Below, piece by piece: positions 7,022 to 13,394 of a DNA stretch of 13,394 nt (positions are counted from its first letter, which is position 1; every line of letters begins with the position of its first letter). The stretch spans positions 45,429-58,822 of the forward strand of contig BRYA01000033.1 in the NCBI GenBank assembly GCA_030267965.1, in the 5' to 3' direction. Below the pieces are notes generated by a model. It made no database searches, had not been told where the DNA came from, and was given only the letters and a program-made list of their open reading frames with translations. Origin of the DNA: Triparma columacea. Taxonomy: Eukaryota; Sar; Bolidophyceae; Parmales; Triparmaceae. The translations under genes were made by a program, and so were the position numbers.

Positions 7022-10000
7022 ATGAGCAGTCCTGGGCCCCCAAAGTGGTTTGCTGATGGTGCACTGTGTACTTATGTGAGTTTTGTCGTCGCAACGATAG
7101 TATGCTTACTTATATGTTTTTGAATGGAGATTTAAATTGATTTTATTTTGAGACCCAGATACGATCCCTCAGCTTTTCAGTCTTTTCTCTCTTCACATGT
7201 TTGATATCATAAGTTCGACGCATGTATTAGCACAATACATTACTTTAGTCCAACATTACGAATAAAGGACTCAAAGGAATGATATTTGAGGGTAATATTA
7301 TCCCATTCAACTCACCCCTCGATCCCCCCTCCCCCTAACAGCACTACGACGACGGTAGTGGAGATTGGGACGGCTACCTCCGCTTCGACCGTTTAAGCCG
7401 CTGGATATTCATCTGTCCCAACGAGGAGGCGAAGAAGCGCGGGACCAAGAAGTGGGAGGAGGAGATCACCCCAGTTTTCTACGACATGCTCAGCCTAAGG
7501 CAGGAGCCGGACTACGAGCTGCAGGCGAGGAAGAGGAGGATCGTTGGAGGGGAGACGACGGAGGCCGAGAGCTTGCCCGCTCATCTCAAGAAGAAGAAGA
7601 AGGTGAGGGAGGGGAGGATACGAATATGATGGGCAATGAACTACGCTGAATTAGCTAGCGAAATCGGCTTGCTACCTGGATTTCAGGCTTTTAGGGGTTA
7701 CTGAGCAGATTCTCCATTCTCTAGCGCAACCCTAATCCACTTCACTCCTCCCCCTCCTCAAGATGACCCCCAAATCCAAGACGACCCCCAAATCTAAGAC
7801 GACCCCCAAACCTAAGGCGACCCCCAAACCTAAGGCGACCCCCAAATCACCTTCAAAGGTCAATACCGCTTCTAGTTCCGCCTCGGCTAAGAAGGTATCC
7901 CCAAAGCCCAAGCCAGTAGAAAAAATACCCAAGAAGAAACAGGAACAACCACATAAGGAGCAGGACGAGGAAGAAGACACGTCTACCCTCCCGCCCCCAC
8001 CGGGAAAGACAGAGAAGAAAGCGGCTGCCAAAAAGAAGAAAAAGGTAAGCCCGTGCCCCTAACCTTGGTTTTCGCAAGAGAAAATAAGAACTTGGGAACT
8101 CGAAACTCACCTTCGCCCCTCCCCTCCCCCCCACACCCTAAGATCGAGGGTAAAGCCAAAAGACCACCAATCAAAGGGCCATCGCCGGGAGTCATTAGAG
8201 GCGCACCTGCAGTTAGCAAGGTGAGCTTCGAAGAAGAGACGAGGGCAAGCAAAGTACTTCAAGTCTTACACAACTCATTTTCGGTTTCCACCCCCCCAAC
8301 CACAGATGAAGAGCTCCAAGGAGCAGAGCTCCAACAAGCCCCTCCCCGCCCCAACCGCCCCACACCCCATCCCAGCTGTGATAAACCCCTTCAGCGACAC
8401 CAGCACCCTGGCCGTCCCTCCAAACGACCCCGGAAAATACATCGCCATCAACGTCGGAAACTCTAGAACGCACTGGTCCCTAAACCACAGCAAGAAAAAC
8501 AAACAGATCCTAGCCTGGCACACGCCCCACCTCCACGAAAGCCAGCTTTACCAAGAGGGTAAGTTCGACGTCCAGTACCTGATAAAGTACCTGGCGGTCC
8601 AAAATTTTCAGGACGACTGGAAAATACTCAAGGAGATGAGGATTTACGTGGTCAGCGTCGTCGAGGCCGAGGTGAGCAAGGGTGGGGGGGGGGGGCGACA
8701 AGATGGAGGAAATATGAGCAAATTCGAAGTTGCGACGTCGATACTAACCCTTCCCCCCTCCCCAACCCCCCTACCTTAGACCAAATGCATCACAGATTGG
8801 TTCTCGCGCATCGGCAGCAAGGTCTACGTCCTCCAGTCCTCAGACTTTTACAATGATACCGAGGGTGGCTACAGTACCCTCGGTTCCGACCGCGCCGCCA
8901 ACCAGTTCGGAAGCCGGGCCGTTAAGGGTGAGAAGATGGACTACGGCACCCCCACCCTCGTGGTGGACTGCGGGACGTGCATCACATTCACGAGCAGCTC
9001 TGAGCGGGGTTTCGGCATAAGGGCGGGGGGAATCCTACCGGGAATACAGACGCAGTTCGACTCCATGTCTGAGCACACAGCGGCGCTTCCGAGGATCGTG
9101 ATCAATGACGAGATAAAGCGCATGTCGAACGAGAAGAACAGCAGGATCGAACTGTTTGTGAAGGGGAACAAAACTAAGGAGGCCATGATCGCGGGGGTCG
9201 TGGTGGGAAGCTGCGCGGTTGTTAGGGAGGCTATTGCACAGTGGTGTAAGGAGATGAAGAAGGACAACAAGGTGAGTGGGGGGTTAGGGGGAGGGGAGTG
9301 GTAAGGGAAGGGAATGGGGGGGGGTTATATTGTGCTACCAACAACCACAGCCACCAACCCGCGCCCCTCCACGCCAACGCAAAAAACGAAACAGTCGACG
9401 GCGAACTTTCAGGTCTACGTAACGGGAGGGGACGCGACGGTCATCACCAAGGGCATAGCCAGCCCCAAGGACTCTAGCATACTGGGAACGAGCGGAGGTA
9501 AGGGAAAGAGAGATGTGGGGGGAGAAGGGGGATGGGGGGGGGGACGAATGAATCATTCGAACGTATCATACCAAGCTCATCGTCGTCGCGTCTCGTTTAT
9601 GATTACATCTTGCTCATCACATCACACTTTTCGTCTGCAGAGGGCCTCGTCCCTAGCCCCCTCATCTTCAAGGAGGACGGGATCATCAAAATTGGCAACG
9701 TCGGCGACGGGCTCCTCGTCTCCATCGTGCACTCCAAGAACATCGCCTTCCACGGAATGAGGAGGCTCATCAACAGCACCGGCGAGGCTCTCGAAGGCCG
9801 CCGGGTCACCAGGGGCTCGTCCCACGGCACCATCATACAGGGAGGTAGCGCTAACCACTCCTCCAAGTGGATCTGGCAGTGCCCGGTGATATGGGACACT
9901 GGGGGGTCGAAGACCCCGGAGATGCTGAGCGTCCACGCGACGGAGAAACTGATCCTCGAGAACGAGAGGTACAAGCAGACCTGGAAGGACGATATTGAAA

Positions 10001-10389
10001 AGGTTAATAAGGCATCGGGGAAGGGGAGGAATGGGGTGGGAGGGAAAAACGCCGAGGTGAGTGGCGGCGAGGGGGGGGCAAGCGGACTTTTTACATTCTA
10101 TTCCCGTCCCTCTCTCTCTTACTCACCCCGACGAACCCCCCCCTCCTCCAATACCCATACCACACCACAGCCTAAACCCTATACGGGACATCGGATCGCC
10201 AAGAAGTTCGACGATGTAGTCTACCTCGGAACAGTGAAAAAGTACAGCGCCCCGTACTGGGAGGTCGTTTTCGACGACGAGGATAAAGAGGAGTGGGAGG
10301 AATGGGAGTTCATGAGCGCCTTTGAGCTCTACAAGCACTACGTTGCCAAGCATGGAGACGAAGTAAGGAACATCCCCCCGACGGGCTGA
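7022..10389 (+). CDS. Type III pantothenate kinase (CoaX-like) fused to Lys/Pro-rich tail and Tudor-like domain
   Basis: Nine exons (7022-7075, 7342-7602, 7763-8044, 8143-8220, 8306-8671, 8780-9271, 9413-9497, 9641-10056, 10171-10389) give 750 aa. Donors are all GTGAGN or GTAAGN, and all junctions are phase 0 except 9497/9641. CoaX phosphorylates pantothenate with ATP, the first step of CoA synthesis. Its core spans about 269-555: INVGNSRTHW (273-282), LGSDRAANQFG with the likely catalytic Asp384, VVDCGTCITFT (408-418), GGILPGIQ with downstream TAALP, and a glycine motif VYVTGGDATV (512-521). Exons 1-2 encode an unrecognised 105-aa module (TYHYDDGSGDWDGYLRFDR). Residues about 106-265 are Lys/Pro-rich like a histone H1 tail. 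After an unassigned linker, about 681-728 match a PTM-type Tudor fold (GHRIAKKFDDVVYLGTV...WEVVFDDEDKEEW). No signal peptide, so cytosol or nucleus is inferred. Two canonical Asp residues of CoaX are replaced (Asn274, Thr418). The kinase call is firm; the fusion depends on the exon models. Confidence 0.85.
7076..7341 (+). other. Intron 1 of the CoaX-Tudor gene (266 nt)
   Basis: The longest intron in the window, with donor TAT|GTGAGT and acceptor CCCCCTAACAG|CAC. It is AT-rich in the middle, unlike the other introns. No ORF or RNA gene was seen inside. It links the 18-codon first exon to the rest of the gene; if wrong, the start would lie elsewhere upstream of 7342. Confidence 0.6.
7763..7852 (+). 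repeat. Five tandem 18-bp coding repeats (TPKSKT-type)
   Basis: Five units of the form ACGACCCCCAAATCTAAG follow each other in exon 3 of the CoaX-Tudor gene and encode MTPKSK, TTPKSK, TTPKPK, ATPKPK and ATPKSP. The 18-bp period keeps the frame, and the peptide resembles the C-terminal tails of linker histones. Confidence 0.9.
10057..10170 (+). other. Intron 8 of the CoaX-Tudor gene, a multiple of three with no stop
   Basis: The 114-nt intron has donor GAG|GTGAGT and acceptor CCACACCACAG|CCT. Its frame is open throughout, so retention would insert 38 residues of Ser/Pro-rich linker before the Tudor-like domain without changing the frame. Confidence 0.75.
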
Positions 10390-10533
10390 AGTCTTTAGGT
10401 AAAGAGGGAGGAGAGAGTGAGAATATCGTGGGGGTAGGGAGAGGACAGAAACCAGCACAAGCGTGCGGGGTTGAGCATAATCGTAACAAAAACAACATTG
10501 GGGAATCAGAAAGGGTCTATATATATTTATGTC
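10390..10533. other. Convergent intergenic spacer
   Basis: 144 bp between the TGA of the CoaX-Tudor gene and the stop of the methyltransferase gene. It contains an AT run (TATATATATTTATG, about 10519-10532) close to the methyltransferase 3' end. No gene seen. Confidence 0.4.
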
Positions 10534-11274
10534 TTAGCTGGTCCGGGTAACCTTATAAACTGCGGCCCTCACTGCATCGTCCATCTTCGCCTGCGGCGGG
10601 AGCTGCGTGGGGTTCTCCTCCGCCTCAAAGGCAAAGCTATCGTCCCTCACAATTGACAAACCCTGACCCTCGCAAGTCTCAACCACCAACTCGTGAGTCA
10701 CGCCGTTGCGGGGAATGTGGCAGAGGTAAAGCGTGCCGGAAGGGGAAAGGAGACGGGATACGGAAGAGAAGAATAGACTAGGTAACTCAGGCTTGTACAT
10801 AACGTCACCCGCCAGAATTGTGTCAAAGTTCAGAGGAGCAGGGAGACCTAGGAAGGACCGAAGCGATTCTATTTGGGTATCGTCGTTGCCCCACATGTAA
10901 GAGGGAGGCACGGCAATGTCCAGGCCATTCATTGTCAGGTTCTCACGGAGCAACCTTAGAGCCTCATCATCCCCATCTGTCATGACGATAGAGTCGCCCA
11001 TTCCTTTCTTCGCAAGCATTATCGAAACTATCCCAGTCCCGGCACCGAGCTCAAGACACGAACCTCGCACCCGAGAAGGTTCCAAACATAAGTGCTGACA
11101 AAGTAGAAGGGAACCAGTCCACACGACCCTCGACGAAACCTCAAGCCCACTATCATGAAGGGCAGACATGTACTCTAGGGGAGGCGGAACGAGAGTCATA
11201 ACCTTGATATGCATCCCACCAGGAAGGTCCACAACCTCGGGCTCGTATTCTGGCTCATAATCAGAATCCGACAT
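10534..11274 (-). CDS. Family-16 (METTL21-type) lysine methyltransferase
   Basis: A single exon of 246 codons with an ATG start at 11274. SAM-binding motif I is at residues 73-81 (CLELGAGTG). The motif II acidic region is TDGDDEALRLLRENLTMNG (99-117), and the family's post-II signature DxxY appears as GDVMY (Asp157, Tyr160). Upstream, VVWTGSLLLCQHL (50-62) fits the conserved W-x-(G/A) segment ahead of motif I. Characterised members of this seven-beta-strand group methylate lysines on non-histone proteins such as elongation factors and chaperones in the cytosol. The particular substrate here cannot be inferred. The N-terminus is acidic (SDSDYEPEYEPE). It lies tail to tail with the CoaX-Tudor gene and head to tail with the gene at its right. 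Confidence 0.85.
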   Translation of the reverse strand: MSDSDYEPEYEPEVVDLPGGMHIKVMTLVPPPLEYMSALHDSGLEVSSRVVWTGSLLLCQHLCLEPSRVRGSCLELGAGTGIVSIMLAKKGMGDSIVMTDGDDEALRLLRENLTMNGLDIAVPPSYMWGNDDTQIESLRSFLGLPAPLNFDTILAGDVMYKPELPSLFFSSVSRLLSPSGTLYLCHIPRNGVTHELVVETCEGQGLSIVRDDSFAFEAEENPTQLPPQAKMDDAVRAAVYKVTRTS

Positions 11275-11489
11275 GTTGAGGAAGGGAAAACAAACAGGAT
11301 CTTTTGTGAAAATGGGGAGATGAACGTCGAGGCGGAGAGGGTCTGAGCTAACAGAGCTAAATTGTCTAATGCAGAAAAATTAAGTGCTGCCTGCCGCAAC
11401 GTTACAATCACACAGCACAGCAGAAGAAGAAAATGTCACAAAAATGAACAAAAAAATTTGGATACAAGATGATTGGGTTGTAAATTAAT
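11275..11489. promoter_or_regulatory. Intergenic: methyltransferase promoter and 3' flank of the right-edge gene
   Basis: This holds 215 bp of AT-richer DNA between two minus-strand genes, including A-rich tracts at about 11375-11381 and 11441-11460. A short antisense open frame crosses the methyltransferase start but has no sign of coding. No specific element identified. Confidence 0.4.
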
Positions 11490-13394
11490 TTATGGCGAAG
11501 CAGACGGGGCAACTTTGCCGGCATTCGACCGTTGTTTCGTGACCTTGCTGCTTTGCGAGGTTATGACGGGGGGGGTGAAGGTGGGGAGGGAGGAGAGTGC
11601 AGTGCGGACGAAGGTGAGAGCGTCTTCGTTACCCAACCAGGTGAATATGACAATCATGCGGTCGTGGAAGTCAGAAGTGAGGAAGGGGGGGGGGGGGGCG
11701 TCCTCGTTTTTGTCGTTTTCAGTGTCGTCGTTCGTCAGTCCGTACGTTGAGACGAGGTCGTTGCAGATCCATGACTTTATGCAGTCCATGGGGAAGTGGA
11801 GGGGGTGGATGCTCATTACCCAATCGATCCTATCCTCATCTTTTGTCGCGCAGCTGGCACCCCAAACCTCCTTCGCATCCCACATTTCTTTGATGTGCTG
11901 CTTCCCTGTCTGCCTCCTCCACCACCTCCACCTCTCACAGTCCTCTGCCATATTCCCAAAGAACATCGCCGCTCCAACCAAGCTCAAGACTAAGCACGAG
12001 AAATGTAGTCCCATCCCACCCGTGACTGATAGCCACGGCAACGTTCCATCGTCAACGAGGCTTGGGAGGGTTAGGATAACAAGTACGGAACTTGTTATCA
12101 TTCGCCAAATAATGAGCGTCGAAGTGACGTGTGGGCCCAACTCGCATGGATTTTTGGACGTTGTGTGGAGCCCAACAAACGTGACCATATAATAGGCAAA
12201 TTTTATGATTGGGCCCAGAACGTAGTCAACTTTTGAAGGTTTCGCAGCAAGAGAATAGGCAAAGAGCTCGCCGTCTACGAAGTGCTTGAAGAGCATAACT
12301 GCGGTGATCTCGGTAAGGAAACCGTATAGTATGAAGCTACCTCCAAATTTGAGGAATGCGAGAGCGATTGCGAACACGTTACATGTAAAGAACGTCATGG
12401 TGAAGAGAAAGAAGCCACCGAAACACTTCTTGAAGGCCGTCTTATCTATCGGAAGCCAGTTGTAGGCAGGATTCTTAGGTGAACCAACAAACAGAGAGCG
12501 AGCAAGACCAATATTGGCATCGGTGTAGATCATCCCAGTTGCAACAATCGAAGAAGTAATGCCGAAGTAGTTGATGAGAGAGAGGTCTTCAAGGTTGCTT
12601 GACAGCATGGAAATGGACTGAATGATCGACTCAGGGAGCGACTCGAATACAATTTCAGAACCCTTGGCAAGGGCGAGCATCATAAGAGGTTCAATCATCA
12701 TACCCTCAGCCTGTTCAACACCCCGAAACACAGACCACGCTTCAATGACCGGTAGGACACCCAAGAATGCAGACAAAACCATTGGTCCCCACTTCCTAAA
12801 CCCCAGTCCGCGGTACTGCAACCACGCAACGAAAGCCTGAAATCCAATCCCTGCAGACACACAAATCAAGGAAGCCATTCCCAAACCCTCTTGTCCAGCA
12901 GTCTTAAAGAATACAATCGTCACCAACACATCTGTCGCCATGTCGACGTAAGATGACGCTGCAATAGTGAACAATCTCATCCCCAAGCCAATCCTGAACA
13001 TCTTGACCATCGGACGTAACTTGATCGCAAGCTCGACCACAAATGTCCTAACATTTTTCTTTACATTCAGTGATCCCGAATTCTCTCTCCATGTCAGAAA
13101 GTTCGCATCAAACCAGTTCTCCATCTCTCGCTGTATTGCCCCAGAGCTCATCTTGATTGTATCCACGTAAGACTCAGCGAGCGCTGCTAAGTCGATTGCA
13201 GGTATGTCATCACTAATCGCCTTCGACTTGAGAAAGCCTGGAAGTGGTTTCCCTGAAGTATCGTAGAGTGGTTCACCAATTGCCAGGGACAATCGGCGCA
13301 ATTTTACCTCCACCTCTCGATCTTCCTCACTTGGAACAATTGCAGGTGTAATCTCCTCATCGTTATCTTGTGCCACCGGGAGGCTGCCCCCCGC
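11490..13394 (-). CDS. Large multi-pass membrane protein, partial at 5' end (XK-like possible)
   Basis: The frame is open from the TAA at 11490-11492 to the right edge. A GTG codon at 13376 is not a likely eukaryotic start, so the 5' end lies beyond the window, or an exon boundary (GGGGGCAG) lies near 13384. At least 634 codons are seen with no internal intron. Counting from 13376, residues 1-125 are soluble and charged. About ten hydrophobic helices follow (near 134-157, 165-187, 197-218, 230-258, 266-291, 320-343, 346-368, 386-403, 419-441, 449-473), then a soluble tail rich in Trp, Asp and Pro with APPPPF near 549-554. The segment ALAKGSEIVFESLPESIIQS (235-254) loosely recalls the E-x-x-P-Q signature of XK-related lipid scramblases. 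That is a weak inference, and a lineage-specific family is the safer label. Confidence 0.75.
   Translation of the reverse strand, partial: AGGSLPVAQDNDEEITPAIVPSEEDREVEVKLRRLSLAIGEPLYDTSGKPLPGFLKSKAISDDIPAIDLAALAESYVDTIKMSSGAIQREMENWFDANFLTWRENSGSLNVKKNVRTFVVELAIKLRPMVKMFRIGLGMRLFTIAASSYVDMATDVLVTIVFFKTAGQEGLGMASLICVSAGIGFQAFVAWLQYRGLGFRKWGPMVLSAFLGVLPVIEAWSVFRGVEQAEGMMIEPLMMLALAKGSEIVFESLPESIIQSISMLSSNLEDLSLINYFGITSSIVATGMIYTDANIGLARSLFVGSPKNPAYNWLPIDKTAFKKCFGGFFLFTMTFFTCNVFAIALAFLKFGGSFILYGFLTEITAVMLFKHFVDGELFAYSLAAKPSKVDYVLGPIIKFAYYMVTFVGLHTTSKNPCELGPHVTSTLIIWRMITSSVLVILTLPSLVDDGTLPWLSVTGGMGLHFSCLVLSLVGAAMFFGNMAEDCERWRWWRRQTGKQHIKEMWDAKEVWGASCATKDEDRIDWVMSIHPLHFPMDCIKSWICNDLVSTYGLTNDDTENDKNEDAPPPPFLTSDFHDRMIVIFTWLGNEDALTFVRTALSSLPTFTPPVITSQSSKVTKQRSNAGKVAPSASP
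11685..11698 (-). repeat. 14-base mononucleotide run inside coding sequence
   Basis: Fourteen G on the plus strand encode Ala-Pro-Pro-Pro-Pro in the right-edge membrane protein. The frame is intact across the run. A run of this length is prone to slippage or miscalling. Confidence 0.9.

Noticed and set aside
7365..7649. 94-codon plus-strand ORF (MGRLPPLRPF)
   Set aside because: It is an overlapping frame of exon 2 of the CoaX-Tudor gene. The chosen frame splices cleanly at both ends, while this one runs past the GTGAGG donor.
8213..8523. Minus-strand ORFs of 82-86 aa
   Set aside because: Antisense to the CoaX exon 5, whose recognisable motifs fix the coding strand.
9314..9412. Possible coding upstream of the VYVTGGDATV exon (acceptor at 9350)
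   Set aside because: Splicing to 9350 in the required phase runs into TAA within 24 codons. The CTTTCAG acceptor at 9412 continues the CoaX glycine motif directly.
11473..12192. 239-codon plus-strand ORF
   Set aside because: It lies wholly antisense to the long membrane-protein frame, and its composition is that of a reverse complement of membrane helices.

Overview
This window looks like nuclear DNA of a microbial eukaryote. Genes carry short spliceosomal introns (77-266 nt) with strong GTGAG or GTAAG donors and C-rich tracts before CAG or TAG. The protein families present are a helicase-associated-repeat/HMG-box protein, MGST3-type MAPEG, a PTM-type Tudor module, a family-16 methyltransferase and large multi-pass membrane proteins. 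One protein has a signal peptide followed by a Phe-led transit-peptide-like region. Together these suggest a photosynthetic stramenopile, possibly of the Parmales/diatom lineage. That assignment is inference. No rRNA, tRNA, CRISPR array or transposase was recognised.

Layout, left to right: (1) the 3' part of a plus-strand membrane-protein gene with internal 48-bp repeats and an apparent frame break near 1070; (2) a five-exon plus-strand gene (1599-3789) for a 529-aa protein with a signal peptide, four helicase-associated repeats, an AT-hook-like motif and an HMG box; (3) a three-exon minus-strand MGST3-like gene (3884-4648) with a probable 5'UTR intron; (4) a three-exon plus-strand coiled-coil gene (4949-6125); (5) a three-exon minus-strand gene for a 73-aa basic, tail-membrane protein (6307-6856); (6) a nine-exon plus-strand gene (7022-10389) for a 750-aa protein with a type III pantothenate kinase (CoaX) core, a Lys/Pro-rich histone-H1-like tail in front and a Tudor-like domain at the C-terminus; (7) an intronless minus-strand family-16 methyltransferase (10534-11274); (8) a minus-strand, about ten-pass membrane protein (11490 to the right edge, open at its 5' end).

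Genes 2 to 7 alternate in strand, giving convergent pairs (2/3, 4/5, 6/7) and short divergent promoter regions (3/4, 5/6). Exon boundaries were chosen by consensus splice sites, preserved frame and continuity of recognisable domains. In every model the CDS sums to whole codons. The genes do not form an obvious single pathway. The most interesting item is the CoaX-Tudor architecture: an enzyme of coenzyme A synthesis carrying chromatin-type modules. The HA/HMG-box protein with a possible plastid presequence comes second.
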